64,000 nt of DNA from Xanthobacteraceae bacterium. GTDB taxonomy: Bacteria; Pseudomonadota; Alphaproteobacteria; Rhizobiales; Xanthobacteraceae. Where the stretch lies: positions 12,447 through 76,446 of the forward strand of contig JAIESC010000096.1 in assembly GCA_019746355.1 (NCBI GenBank), given 5' to 3'. This document shows positions 1 to 9,172 of this stretch, piece by piece. A program made the position numbers and the translations under genes. Position 1 is the stretch's first letter. Every line of letters begins with the position of its first letter. The notes beneath the pieces were generated by a model, which was not told the DNA's origin, searched no databases, and saw only the letters and a list, made by a program, of their open reading frames with translations.

Positions 1-867
1 GATGCGCGAGGCGTTGACGCCCGGCGGCAACGGCAATCCCTCCTCGCTGAACAGCGGAAACGAGGGATAGAGCGGACGGCCGTGGCCATAGGCGATCTCC
101 TCGACCGGCGTCACGCGCCGGTTCGGATTGGCCTGGGCCGAATAGCGGCCGTGATGCTCGGTGATCTCCAGATAGGCGCGGTGCCGCTGCGGATTCTTCT
201 GGCCGCCCTGATAGTCCGGCACGGTTTTCCGGTGCACGTAGGCCGCGTGATAGCCCTCGCTGAACGAATTGATCGCAACGTTCCAGTTCGACTCCACCAG
301 GATGCGGTAGCTCGCGATGCGCTGGCGGTTGGAGAAGAAGCCCGGGTATTGATCGTAGAACTTGCCGAGCCATTGCCGCAGCGACATCGCGGGCCTGGGA
401 TCGAAGTTGACGAACACGTAGTCTTCCCAGACTTCCGTGTTGACCGGGATGAGACCGTGCTGTTCCGGATCGAGATCGGGAAACTGCGTCTTGTCGGTGA
501 CGCCGATCAGGCGGCCGTCAGTGGCATAGGTCCAGCCGTGGAAGCCGCAGGTCAGGGCCCTGCGGCAGCCGCCTTCGTTCTTCACGAGCTTGGCGCCGCG
601 ATGCCGGCACACGTTATAGAACGAACGCACCTCGCCGTCGGGCCCGCGCGCAATCAGCAACGATGCCTTCAGCGGCGGCACCTCCGCCACCACGTAGGAG
701 CGGTTCTCCGGCAGATCGGTCGCGCTCGCGACCGGCAGCCAGACGCGGCGGAAAATCTGCTCGACTTCCCTGGCGTAGAACTCCGGCTTCAAACGCTCGA
801 GGATATCGACCCGCGATTGCAGCCGGCTGAAGTCGCCGAAAAACTGTGTCTGGGTGATCTCGTTCAT
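1..867 (-). CDS. Rieske non-heme iron oxygenase, alpha subunit (partial, C-terminus outside window)
   Basis: Large subunit of an aromatic-ring-hydroxylating (or related) oxygenase; such enzymes take electrons from a reductase and use O2 at a mononuclear iron. The first 289 residues are in the window. The Rieske [2Fe-2S] motif is complete: Cys87-x-His89-x17-Cys107-x2-His110. The catalytic-domain iron ligands are visible as E204-G-Y-H207-x4-H212, in the usual N-W-N-V-x3-S-x2-E-x-Y-H context. The ATG at 867 is preceded by an AGGAGGTC-like ribosome site. It is the last visible gene of the operon beginning with livK. The third iron ligand (an Asp near the C-terminus) lies outside the window. The substrate cannot be read from the sequence. 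Confidence 0.88.
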   Translation of the reverse strand, partial: MNEITQTQFFGDFSRLQSRVDILERLKPEFYAREVEQIFRRVWLPVASATDLPENRSYVVAEVPPLKASLLIARGPDGEVRSFYNVCRHRGAKLVKNEGGCRRALTCGFHGWTYATDGRLIGVTDKTQFPDLDPEQHGLIPVNTEVWEDYVFVNFDPRPAMSLRQWLGKFYDQYPGFFSNRQRIASYRILVESNWNVAINSFSEGYHAAYVHRKTVPDYQGGQKNPQRHRAYLEITEHHGRYSAQANPNRRVTPVEEIAYGHGRPLYPSFPLFSEEGLPLPPGVNASRI

Positions 868-909
868 GGGAGACCTCCTGAAGCCATTTCTTCTTGAGCC
901 GTGCTACGA

Positions 910-1221
910 TCAGAATGGCGGCATCGCCCCGTGCGCCTTGATATAGGCCTCCGCGCCCGGATGCTGGATGATCGGCGTGACCGAGACCTTCATATAAGGA
1001 TACATCGGCAGCGAGCCGATGTTGGCGTGAAGCTCCTCGAGCGTGTCGGCCTCCCAGATGCTGAAATTGGCAACCTGGCCGACGATCCGCCAGATGCGGC
1101 GCATCTTGTTGGTTCGGATGAGCTCCATCGCACGGGCGTTCTCGCGAATGCGCAGGTCGTCCTTCTCCTTCTGCGGCATGTCGGCCGGAATGCTGACTTC
1201 GATATTCACCATGAACAGCAT
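910..1221 (-). CDS. Muconolactone delta-isomerase-like protein (CatC family)
   Basis: A 103-residue protein with the muconolactone isomerase layout: the start MLFMVNIEVSIPADM, then a central GQVANFSIWEADTLEELH stretch and LPMYPYMKVSVTPIIQHP at the end. In the beta-ketoadipate pathway CatC converts muconolactone to beta-ketoadipate enol-lactone. Here it sits between a crotonase (27 bp upstream) and a Rieske oxygenase (42 bp downstream), with no catA or catB nearby, so it may act on another lactone or enol in the same pathway. The family call is firm; the substrate is not. Confidence 0.8.
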   Translation of the reverse strand: MLFMVNIEVSIPADMPQKEKDDLRIRENARAMELIRTNKMRRIWRIVGQVANFSIWEADTLEELHANIGSLPMYPYMKVSVTPIIQHPGAEAYIKAHGAMPPF

Positions 1222-1248
1222 GACGATGTCCTTTCGATCGGGTCGGGG

Positions 1249-2016
1249 TTAGGCGCTCGGCCGATCCATCAGCGCGAGCATCTCGGCGTAGAGACCGAAG
1301 CCGAGAAGATCCTGCATATGACGCTTGAGATGCTCGGTCAGCACCGCCCGTGTGGCGCGCACGAGGCTTTTCGGCCGCTTGGCGATCTCCTGCGCCAGCT
1401 CCCAGGCACGCGGCATGAGCTTTTCGGGCGGCAGAACCTCGGCCACGAGGCCAAGCTCGTGGCCCTGTTTCGCCGAGAGCGTCTGGCCGGTCAGCAGGAA
1501 ATAGCGCGCACGGTTGGCGCCGAGCAGCAGAGGATAGACGACGTGCATGCCGTCACCCGGCACAAGCCCGCCGGTGAAATGCGCGGAGTCCTGGAACTGC
1601 GCGGTGTCCGATGCCAACACGATGTCGGCAAGGAGCGGCAGCTCGGAATGCCGCCACGCCGGCCCATTGACGGCGCTGATGATCGGCACCCCAATGTCGA
1701 GGAAGTTCAGCAGCCCCTGCCTGCCCTCGGTCAGAATGCGCTCGACGACGTCGACCGACGGCCGGGTCGGGAACAGCGGATGCCCCGTATTGGTCACGCG
1801 CGGCCCGCTGAACTCAGGCCCGGTGCCGGTGAAAATAACGACCTTGTTCTCATGATCGTTGCCGATCTCATAAAACGCCAGCGGCAATTCGCGGTGCGGG
1901 CCAAGCCCCCATTGCAGCGATCCGCCGTTGGTGTGCAACGTGACCTGAAGAATGCCGTCGCGGCGTTCCATCCGGATTGCATCGTATCGGGTGGCGTATT
2001 CGGAGAGTTCGCTCAT
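1249..2016 (-). CDS. Enoyl-CoA hydratase/isomerase (crotonase) family protein
   Basis: A 255-residue crotonase-fold protein, slightly short for the family (about 260). Recognisable parts are I-x-ME-RRDGILQVTLHTNG at the N-terminus, the oxyanion-hole region VISAVNGPAWRHSELPLLADIVLAS in the middle and GLVAEVLPPEKLMPRAWELA after it. The usual catalytic Glu pair of true enoyl-CoA hydratases is not obvious, so hydrolase, decarboxylase or C-C hydrolase activity is equally possible. It begins 11 bp after livF and belongs to the transporter/Rieske operon. Confidence 0.8.
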   Translation of the reverse strand: MSELSEYATRYDAIRMERRDGILQVTLHTNGGSLQWGLGPHRELPLAFYEIGNDHENKVVIFTGTGPEFSGPRVTNTGHPLFPTRPSVDVVERILTEGRQGLLNFLDIGVPIISAVNGPAWRHSELPLLADIVLASDTAQFQDSAHFTGGLVPGDGMHVVYPLLLGANRARYFLLTGQTLSAKQGHELGLVAEVLPPEKLMPRAWELAQEIAKRPKSLVRATRAVLTEHLKRHMQDLLGFGLYAEMLALMDRPSA

Positions 2017-2027
2017 CGCTGCCTCAT

Positions 2028-2747
2028 TCAGCTCCTTGCAGCCCCGCCGCCGAGATAAGCCTCATGCACGCGGGGATTCTGCGCAAGCGTGTCCGCCGGA
2101 CCGTGCAAAATGACCTCGCCGTTTTCCAGGATATAGCCGTAGGAGCTGACGTTGAGCGCGATCCGCGCGTTCTGCTCGACCAGCAGGATGGCGATGCCGC
2201 TCGCATGAATCGTCTTGATGATGTCGAACACCTGCTGAATCAGGATCGGCGAGAGGCCGAGGCTCGGCTCGTCAAGCATCAGCAGCTTCGGCTTGGCCAT
2301 CAGCGCGCGACCGATCATCAGCATCTGCTGCTCGCCTCCAGACAGCGTGCCGGCAAACTGCGCCTTGCGCTCCCGCAGCCGCGGAAACAGGTCGTAGACG
2401 CGGTCAAGCTCCTGGCGGTTGCGCACACGGTCGCGATGCTGCCAGGCGCCGAGCGTGAGATTGTCCTCGACGCTCATCGCCGCGAAAATCTCCCGGCCCT
2501 CGGGGACCTGGACCACGCCGCGCTTGACGATGTCCTCGGCGCGCAGGTTGCCGATGTCCTCGCCGCCAAATTCGATGCGGCCCGCGGTCGTCGCGACGAG
2601 CCCGGACACGCAATTGAGCGTGGTGGTCTTGCCGGCGCCGTTCGCGCCAAGCAGGCAGACGATCTGTTTCGCCTCGACCTTCAGCGAGACGTTCTCGAGC
2701 GCGGATACCTTGCCGTAGGCGGCGTTGAGCCCGGCGATGCTAAGCAT
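2028..2747 (-). CDS. livF: ABC transporter ATP-binding protein, LivF type
   Basis: A 239-residue ATPase of a branched-chain amino-acid-type (HAAT) importer. It has Walker A GANGAGKTT near residue 35, the signature LSGGEQQ, and Walker B LLMLDEPSLGL, and ends in the usual LivF C-terminus. Its start overlaps the end of livG by 8 bases, so the two are translationally coupled. In this operon the importer is tied to catabolic enzymes, so its cargo is more likely an aromatic acid or similar compound than leucine or isoleucine; that is inference. Confidence 0.92.
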   Translation of the reverse strand: MLSIAGLNAAYGKVSALENVSLKVEAKQIVCLLGANGAGKTTTLNCVSGLVATTAGRIEFGGEDIGNLRAEDIVKRGVVQVPEGREIFAAMSVEDNLTLGAWQHRDRVRNRQELDRVYDLFPRLRERKAQFAGTLSGGEQQMLMIGRALMAKPKLLMLDEPSLGLSPILIQQVFDIIKTIHASGIAILLVEQNARIALNVSSYGYILENGEVILHGPADTLAQNPRVHEAYLGGGAARS

Positions 2748-3507
2748 GGTCGGACCTGCCCAGATAGGCTTCGATGACCCGCGGATCGGTACGGACGTCG
2801 TCCGGCCGGCCTTCGGCGATCTTCTGGCCGAAGTTCAGCACGGTGATCCGGTCGGCGACCGACATCACAAGCTGCATCACGTGCTCGACGAGTACGATCG
2901 TGACCTTGCGCTTGCGCGCGAGATCGAGCAGCAGCGAATCGACGAATGAGATCTCGCGATTGCGCAGGCCCGCCGCCGGCTCGTCGAGCAGAAGAAGGCG
3001 CGGCCCGCCGGCCAGCGCCCGCGCCAGATCGAGCAGCTTCTGCCGGCCGAAGTCGAGCTCGCCCGCCAGCTGATCGCGATAGGAACCGAGCCCGGTCTGA
3101 TCGAGAACTTCCTCGGCGTCGCGCACTGCCTGCGCCTCGACCCGGCTGCGCCGCGGGCTCGGCCCGAACGGGATGTAGCCCGGCAGCCGGCCGGTCAGAC
3201 CGACCAGCACATTCTCCAGCGCCGTCATGCGATGCAGCAGCTCGAGATTCTGGAACGTGCGCGCCACCCCTGCCCTGACGATGCCGTGCGACGGCAAGGC
3301 GAGGATCGACTGCCCGGCGAACTCGATCGCCCCGCCCGCCGGCTCGCAGAAACGCGAGATGCAGTTGAACACGGTCGATTTCCCCGCGCCGTTCGGGCCG
3401 ATCAGCGCATGAATCGAGCCCTCCTCGACGTCCATGGAAAAGCCGTTCAACGCGCAAAGCCCGCCGAACCGGACCGTGAGATCCCGGATGGACAAAAGCG
3501 CGCTCAT
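2740..3507 (-). CDS. livG: ABC transporter ATP-binding protein, LivG type
   Basis: A 255-residue HAAT-family ATPase. Walker A GPNGAGKST near residue 37, a degenerate signature ELDFGRQKLLDLARAL, and Walker B LLLLDEPAAGL are present, followed by the LivG-typical VLVEHVMQLVMSVADRITVLNFG segment. The ATG at 3507 overlaps the livM stop in an ATGA arrangement. It pairs with LivF on the cytoplasmic face of the LivHM channel. The signature has F-G-R-Q in place of the canonical S-G-G-Q, as is common in LivG. Confidence 0.92.
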   Translation of the reverse strand: MSALLSIRDLTVRFGGLCALNGFSMDVEEGSIHALIGPNGAGKSTVFNCISRFCEPAGGAIEFAGQSILALPSHGIVRAGVARTFQNLELLHRMTALENVLVGLTGRLPGYIPFGPSPRRSRVEAQAVRDAEEVLDQTGLGSYRDQLAGELDFGRQKLLDLARALAGGPRLLLLDEPAAGLRNREISFVDSLLLDLARKRKVTIVLVEHVMQLVMSVADRITVLNFGQKIAEGRPDDVRTDPRVIEAYLGRSDHA

Positions 3508-4526
3508 GATGCGGACCGTGTATCGGCCGGCGCGGGACTCGCCGCGGCGGTGTTCGACACGCTTTTCGCAGCAGGCTGCACGCGGGCGGACCGTGCTTGC
3601 AGGATACCCCAGATGCCCCGTGGCATGAACATCACCGCCAGCACCAGGATCAGCCCGTAGGCGAACTCCTGCCAGACCAGGAGGCCGCGCGGCGCTGCGC
3701 GCAGCAGCTCCGGCAGAAGTCCGATCAGGACCACGCCGAGCAGCACACCGGCGATGGAACCGGAGCCGCCGACCACCACCATGGTCAGCACCAGGATCAG
3801 TTGCGCGAGCCCGACCGAGTCCGGCGTCACATAGGACTGGTAGAGCGTGTAGGCGCCGCCCGCGAGGCCCGCAAACACCGCGGACAGCACGAAGGCGACG
3901 ACCTTGGTGCGCTTGACGTCGATGCCGGAGGCCGCGGCCACGTGCTCGCTGTCACGGATGGTGCACAGATCGCGGCCGAGCTTGGAGCGGACCAGGTAGC
4001 ACATCGCCAGCAGCACGGCCGACAGGATGATGACCATCACCGGAAAGGCCCGCCGGTCGGTGCCGACCACGTAGCCGAAGATGTCGGGAGCGGCGATGCG
4101 AAGCCCGTCGGGGCCCTTGGTCACGCTTTCCCAGGTCCGGAACACCCACTGAGCGAACTCGGCGAAGGCGTAGGTGGCAAGCGCCAGATAGACGGTGCGA
4201 AGCCGCGTCGCCGGGATTGCGATCAAGAGTCCCACAAGGCCTGCCAGCGCCGCCGCGAGCGGCACGCCGACCACGAACGGAACGCCGAGCCGCATCTGCA
4301 ACAGCGCGCTGGTGTAGATCCCGATGCCGAAGAACGCGATGTGGGCGAAGGCAAACTGGCCGGACCAGCCGAGCAGCAGATCGAGGCCCAGCGCCAGGAT
4401 CGCATACATCATCAGCGTGTTGCCGAGATAAAGAAAATACTCCGGGAGAACGAGCGGCAGCGCGCAGCCGAGCGCAAGCAGGATCGCGATCCCGCAATAC
4501 ACCTTGAAGTTCGGCGCGCCGTACAT
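3504..4526 (-). CDS. livM: ABC transporter permease, LivM type
   Basis: A 340-residue inner-membrane permease with about eight to ten hydrophobic segments, beginning near residue 10. The LivM hallmark LGLDLLLGWSGQFAFAHIAFFGIG is near residue 46 and the coupling loop RDSEHVAAASGIDVKRTKVVAF near residue 195. The C-terminal 30 residues are hydrophilic and Ala/Pro-rich. It starts 2 bp after livH and its stop overlaps livG, so the five transporter genes form one tight transcription unit. Confidence 0.92.
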   Translation of the reverse strand: MYGAPNFKVYCGIAILLALGCALPLVLPEYFLYLGNTLMMYAILALGLDLLLGWSGQFAFAHIAFFGIGIYTSALLQMRLGVPFVVGVPLAAALAGLVGLLIAIPATRLRTVYLALATYAFAEFAQWVFRTWESVTKGPDGLRIAAPDIFGYVVGTDRRAFPVMVIILSAVLLAMCYLVRSKLGRDLCTIRDSEHVAAASGIDVKRTKVVAFVLSAVFAGLAGGAYTLYQSYVTPDSVGLAQLILVLTMVVVGGSGSIAGVLLGVVLIGLLPELLRAAPRGLLVWQEFAYGLILVLAVMFMPRGIWGILQARSARVQPAAKSVSNTAAASPAPADTRSAS

Positions 4527-4528
4527 CG

Positions 4529-5431
4529 CTAGACCTTCTTGAACGCGAGTTCGCCGAACAAGCCCTGCGGCCGCAGCACCAGCACCAGCATGATCACGAC
4601 GAATGGCGTCACCGACATGGCCTGCGGCGAAATCAGAACGCCGACCAGGTTCTGCAGCACGCCGAGGAAGATGCCGCCGATCACGCAGCCGGCGAGCGAC
4701 GAGAAGCCGCCGATGATGGCCGCCGCAAAGGCCAGCATGACGACATTGCCCATGTCGGGCGTCATCAGGAGCTTGGGAGAAAGGAGAATGCCGCCGACAC
4801 CGGCGAGCGCCGACGCAAGGCCCCAGGCGATCATCCGCATTCGCTTGACCGGGATGCCGATGAGCGCCGCGGCACGCGGATTCTGGCTGGTCGCGCGTAG
4901 CGCCTTGCCGGTCGGGGTCCAGCCGAAGAACACGGTGAGCGCCAGCATCACCAGCATCGTCACGACCATGATGGCGATATCCTGCTGCTGTAGGATGACA
5001 TCGCCGACGAACACCGGCGCTCCGGACAGCAGCGGCGGCAGGCGGCGCACCTCTTCGGTGTAAGGCACGACGCGCACGGCGCCCTTGAGCAGGTAGCCGA
5101 GCCCGATGGTCGCCACCACCATGGGCACAAGGTCCGCTTCGGCATTCCTGGAATAGCGCCGCCCGCTGATGGCGCCGAGCGCAATGCGGTCGAACAGCGC
5201 GCCCGCGGCAAACATCACCGCAAGGACGGCGGCGAACATCACGGCGTAGTTGACCTCGAAGAACACCAGGGCCAGCAGCGCAAAATAGCCGCCGAGCATC
5301 AGCACTTCGCCGCCGGCGAAATTCACCACGTCGGTGGACTTGTAGACGATCACGAGCGACAGCGCGACGAGCGCATAAACGCAGCCCGTCACGATGCCGC
5401 TTGCGGCCGCCTGGAGGAACAGAAACGACAT
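4529..5431 (-). CDS. livH: ABC transporter permease, LivH type
   Basis: A 300-residue polytopic permease, the partner of LivM. The N-terminal GIVTGCVYALVALSLVIVYKSTDVVNFAGGE segment and the loop ATSQNPRAAALIGIPVKRMRM are diagnostic of LivH. It starts 21 bp downstream of the binding-protein gene. No unusual features; length is normal for the family. Confidence 0.92.
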   Translation of the reverse strand: MSFLFLQAAASGIVTGCVYALVALSLVIVYKSTDVVNFAGGEVLMLGGYFALLALVFFEVNYAVMFAAVLAVMFAAGALFDRIALGAISGRRYSRNAEADLVPMVVATIGLGYLLKGAVRVVPYTEEVRRLPPLLSGAPVFVGDVILQQQDIAIMVVTMLVMLALTVFFGWTPTGKALRATSQNPRAAALIGIPVKRMRMIAWGLASALAGVGGILLSPKLLMTPDMGNVVMLAFAAAIIGGFSSLAGCVIGGIFLGVLQNLVGVLISPQAMSVTPFVVIMLVLVLRPQGLFGELAFKKV

Positions 5432-5452
5432 GGAGCAGGCTAGCGGTCGAGG

Positions 5453-6661
5453 TTAGAGCCCATCCTTGCCGTTCCAGGTGTAGACCCCGGGCATCCTCTT
5501 CTGCGTCGTTCCGTCGTACTTCACGACGAAGCCGCTACGCATGCCGTCGCGGCGGTTGGCGCCGAATTGCAGCGGTCCGGCCAAGATCTCCGGCTTGAAG
5601 TCGAGCGATTCCATCGCCGCGACAAACGACTCGCGCGTGAGATTGCGCCCGGCCTTCTCCAGCGCCGCCGCAACCGCCATCGCTGACGGCAGACCGGTGA
5701 TCATGAAGGGGCCGGCCTCGCGATCCGGATAGTGCGCCTTGTACATGTCGGCGTACTTCTTCTTGAGCGCTTCGTCGCCAACGTCGGTGAACGACCAGCC
5801 GTGATAGAAGTTCTGCAGGGCCGCGGGATTGCCGACGTTCTTGGCGAACACCGACGGAGTCGGGATGCCCTGGACCGCTTGCATCAGCGGGATCGAAGTC
5901 ATGGCGTATTCGCCGTACTTCTGCGCGATCAGCACCGCCGGCGCCGGATATGCACCCGACAGGATCACATCGGGCCGGGCGCTGCGGATCTTCAGGAGCG
6001 GAGCGGTCACGTCGGTGATGCGCGGATCGATGCGCTCGGCCGCCACCACCTCTACGTTGTTGGCCTTCAGGATCGCCTCGGTGGTCGCGAGGTTTGCCTT
6101 GCCGTAGTCGTCATCGTGCACGATCACCGCGGCGCGCTTCACCTTCAGCCCGTTGATGGCGTAACCGGCCAGCGCCGCCGCATAGGCGCGCTGCGTGCCG
6201 TGGAACGCGCCGAACGTGTAGCGCAGCGGCGGAATCACGGCGTTGTCGCCGGCTGCGTTGAGCATGGAGTACGGCACTTTCTCGCGGTTGATGTATTCCT
6301 GCGCCGCCGTGAGCGCTGCAGTGCACGAGCCGCCATGCAGCATGAACACGTTGTCGACAGTGACGAGCTTCTTGACGACCGCGACCAGATCGTTGGCCGT
6401 GCACTTGTCGTCCTCGATCACCAGCTTGATCTTGCGGCCGTGAACCCCGCCCTTCTTGTTGATGTCGTCGTACCACATCTTGGCGGCGTTCACGGGATCG
6501 AGCCCGTAACCCACCAGCGGCCCCGACAGCGGACCGAACAGGCCGACGGTGATTTCAGTGTCCGTCAGCCCCGGGTCGGCAGCCGACGCCTGGCTCACGG
6601 CCAAGCCCAGCGTCGCCGCCACCCCGAGCAGCGTGTGTTTCGTTGCAATCTGCCATTTCAT
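5453..6661 (-). CDS. livK: Periplasmic ligand-binding protein of a LivK-type ABC importer
   Basis: A 402-residue type-I periplasmic binding protein that delivers substrate to LivHM. The chosen start gives a clean Sec signal peptide (MKWQ..., hydrophobic core, cleavage after SQASA near residue 28) and has AGGGAGAA six bases upstream; a longer reading to 6724 would bury the signal. The mature part opens with DPGLTDTEITVGLFGPLSGP, typical of the family. It is the first gene of the eight-gene operon and diverges from the aldo/keto reductase across a 259-bp gap that should hold the promoter. The ligand is unknown. Confidence 0.9.
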   Translation of the reverse strand: MKWQIATKHTLLGVAATLGLAVSQASAADPGLTDTEITVGLFGPLSGPLVGYGLDPVNAAKMWYDDINKKGGVHGRKIKLVIEDDKCTANDLVAVVKKLVTVDNVFMLHGGSCTAALTAAQEYINREKVPYSMLNAAGDNAVIPPLRYTFGAFHGTQRAYAAALAGYAINGLKVKRAAVIVHDDDYGKANLATTEAILKANNVEVVAAERIDPRITDVTAPLLKIRSARPDVILSGAYPAPAVLIAQKYGEYAMTSIPLMQAVQGIPTPSVFAKNVGNPAALQNFYHGWSFTDVGDEALKKKYADMYKAHYPDREAGPFMITGLPSAMAVAAALEKAGRNLTRESFVAAMESLDFKPEILAGPLQFGANRRDGMRSGFVVKYDGTTQKRMPGVYTWNGKDGL

Positions 6662-6920
6662 GGCGTTCTCCCTGGAATCCATCGTTGGCACGCGACAGTT
6701 CTTATTGGCCGGCCGGTTTCGCACCGGTCACGGCAACTGCGGCGATCAGCGCGACTGGCCATCCCCGTTCCGCCCAGCATATGGCAAGGGCGCATCACAG
6801 ATGTGATTTTCCGGAACACATACATCGACGCGCGTGCGTGACGTGGGCAGCCCATGACAAAATGCCGCCGGAAAATTTCTCTTTGCTGTTAACGCCGTCG
6901 GACAATCGAGACCGGACCGC

Positions 6921-7898
6921 ATGCAATCGCGACAATTGGGATCGCTGCGCGTTTCAAGCATCGGCCTCGGCTGCATGGGGCTGACGCCCATCTACGGGAA
7001 CCCCGATCCGGCGCTGGCGATCAAGACGATCCATCGCTGCGCCGAGCTCGGCGTGACGCTGCTCGACACATCCGACGCCTACGGCAAAGGCGAAAACCAG
7101 AAGCTGGTCGGCCGCGCCATCGCCGGACGCCGCGACCGCTATGTCATCTCCACCAAGTTCGGAAATCTCCGGACACCGGATGGCAAGCCGGCCGTGAACG
7201 GAAGACCCGAATATGTCATGCAGGCTTGTGACGAGAGCCTGAAACGGCTCGGCATCGACGTCATCGACCTTTATTTTCAGCATCGCGTGGATCCATCGGT
7301 GCCGGTCGAAGACACCGTCGGCGCCATGGCGCGGCTGGTGCAGCAGGGCAAGGTTCGGCATATCGGGCTGTCCGAAGCGGCACCCGCCCGCATCCGCAAG
7401 GCTCACGCGACGTTTCCCATCACCGCCCTGCAAACCGAATATTCGCTGGCCACGCGCGAGGTCGAGCACGAAATCCTCGGCGCCTGCGAAGAACTCGGGA
7501 TCGGCTTCGTTGCCTACGGCGTCGTCGGACGCGGCCTGCTGACCGGCACCATCCAGAATGACAGCGCGCTCGACAAGGACGACATCCGGCTCGACATGCC
7601 GCGCTTCCGGGGCGCCAACCGCGAGAAAAACCTGGCGCTGGTGGCCCGCCTCAGGGAACTGGCGAAGGCCGAGGGCTGCACCCCGTCGCAGCTCGCGATC
7701 GCCTGGGTGCTGTCGCGCCGTGACTGGATCGTGCCGATCGTCGGCACCAGCAAGCCGCAGCGCCTGGAGGAGAACGCCGCGACGGTGTCGCTCAAGATTT
7801 CGGCTGCGACGCTCAAGGCGCTGGAACAGGCCTTTCCGATCGGCGCGGTGGCCGGCGCCCGCACGGTTCCCGAATTGCTTCCGCGCCTCGGTCTTTGA
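6921..7898 (+). CDS. Aldo/keto reductase
   Basis: A 325-residue NADPH-dependent aldo/keto reductase of the AKR13/YakC kind, a cytosolic TIM barrel that reduces aldehydes or ketones. The catalytic tetrad is complete: Asp49, Tyr54 (LLDTSDAYGKGENQ), Lys79 (STKFG) and His121 (DLYFQHRVD). The cofactor loop IVPIVGTSKPQRLEENAA is near residue 277. It is transcribed away from the liv operon and may share its control region. No transcription factor lies next to it, so its link to the operon rests on position only. Confidence 0.9.
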   Translation: MQSRQLGSLRVSSIGLGCMGLTPIYGNPDPALAIKTIHRCAELGVTLLDTSDAYGKGENQKLVGRAIAGRRDRYVISTKFGNLRTPDGKPAVNGRPEYVMQACDESLKRLGIDVIDLYFQHRVDPSVPVEDTVGAMARLVQQGKVRHIGLSEAAPARIRKAHATFPITALQTEYSLATREVEHEILGACEELGIGFVAYGVVGRGLLTGTIQNDSALDKDDIRLDMPRFRGANREKNLALVARLRELAKAEGCTPSQLAIAWVLSRRDWIVPIVGTSKPQRLEENAATVSLKISAATLKALEQAFPIGAVAGARTVPELLPRLGL

Positions 7899-8010
7899 CC
7901 GTCGCCGCAGCGGTGATGAGCGTGCCGAGACATCGTCCTGCTTCCTCCGCAACCGTCGCCACCCAAATGAGTGACAGTGGCCGACGTCGGCCCCCGCGGC
8001 GGCGGCGGGG

Positions 8011-8871
8011 TCATGACTCCACAATCCGGCGATAGAGGTGCCAGGTGGCATGGCCGAGCACCGGCATCACGACGGCGAGACCGACGAAAAATGGCAGCGA
8101 ACCGATTGTCAGCGCGACAGCGACAATAAGCCCCCAAAGCGCCATCATGACCGGATTGGCAATGACCGCACGGACCGATGTCGCGACCGCCTCAAGCGCT
8201 CCGACCGGCCGGTCGAGGAGCATTGGAAAAGAAACGACCGAAATGATCGTCACGATGGCGCCGAACAGCACGCCGATGGCACCGCCTATGAAGATCAGCC
8301 TGTGACCGGGCGAAGTCGTCAGCACGTCGACGATGAAATGGGCGGGCGATTTCGGGGGGCCGATCCCGACAAGGTGATAGAGCTGGTGCGCCGCTACAAG
8401 CCAGCAAAGGAAAATGCCGATGAGGAGAAGCGCGAGCACTGTGATGGCTCGGAGCGACGGGGAGTGCAGCACGGCGAAGGCGTGCTTCCAGGAAGCGTCC
8501 AAGCCCATCTCGCGTCGTCGGCTCATTTCATAAAGCCCGGTCGCCGCGAACGGCCCGATGAATGCGAATCCCGCCGTAAGTGGAAAGAGGAGATGTATCA
8601 GGCCGCTGCCGAATGTCATACGGGCCAGAAGCAGACCGACGACGGGATAAATGAGACTCAGAAACACGACGTGGCTGGGCATCGCTATGAAATCGCTGAC
8701 GCCGTCGGCGAGTGCGCTTTTGAGATCCACGACTCCGATCGTGCGTATTCTGGCAGGGATCGGACGATCAACTGCACCGGCGCGGCCGCGCAAATTCACC
8801 ATGGCGACTCCATTCGCGGCGGCGGCGTCCGCCACCGCAGCAACCGATCCATGCCGGCTCGTACCTTCCAC
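8011..8871 (-). CDS. DUF2189 family integral membrane protein
   Basis: A 286-residue inner-membrane protein with about six hydrophobic segments, matching the DUF2189 pattern: an N-terminal soluble part, a segment around FIGPFAATGLYEMSRRRE, and the C-terminal VLGHATWHLYRRIVE. Its function is not known. An internal start 69 bases further in (MVNLRGRAG, 8802) is also possible. It converges on the aldo/keto reductase gene. Confidence 0.75.
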   Translation of the reverse strand: MEGTSRHGSVAAVADAAAANGVAMVNLRGRAGAVDRPIPARIRTIGVVDLKSALADGVSDFIAMPSHVVFLSLIYPVVGLLLARMTFGSGLIHLLFPLTAGFAFIGPFAATGLYEMSRRREMGLDASWKHAFAVLHSPSLRAITVLALLLIGIFLCWLVAAHQLYHLVGIGPPKSPAHFIVDVLTTSPGHRLIFIGGAIGVLFGAIVTIISVVSFPMLLDRPVGALEAVATSVRAVIANPVMMALWGLIVAVALTIGSLPFFVGLAVVMPVLGHATWHLYRRIVES

Positions 8872-9172
8872 AGCCGAGCTATCCCTGATGAGCCGTTACA
8901 TCTTCAGTTCTTGTCGAAACCGCTCCACTGACAACATCGCCGGATGGAAGCGTGACAGCGGACGCTCCGTCTTTTCTAATTCGGGGTGCCCAGCGCCGGC
9001 GTTACATCCACACTGCCAATCGACAACGTATTTTCACTCGCGCCTGTAACCTCCTGGGGCTTGGCTCGAATTACCAAGCGAGCAGACGGCGTTCCCGTTA
9101 CCCGGGAGGACGCATCCCGGAGACGGATTCCGCTTCGGTTGCGCCCGCGAAGCTCGACCGACGGTCATTTCG
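8872..9172. other. Intergenic region, no gene seen
   Basis: About 300 bp between the divergent DUF2189 gene and the methyltransferase gene. It presumably holds both promoters. No hairpin, repeat or convincing small ORF stands out. Confidence 0.5.

Noticed and set aside
910..1221. Classic catechol (cat) operon
   Set aside because: Only a CatC-like gene is present; catA, catB and catR are absent from the window.
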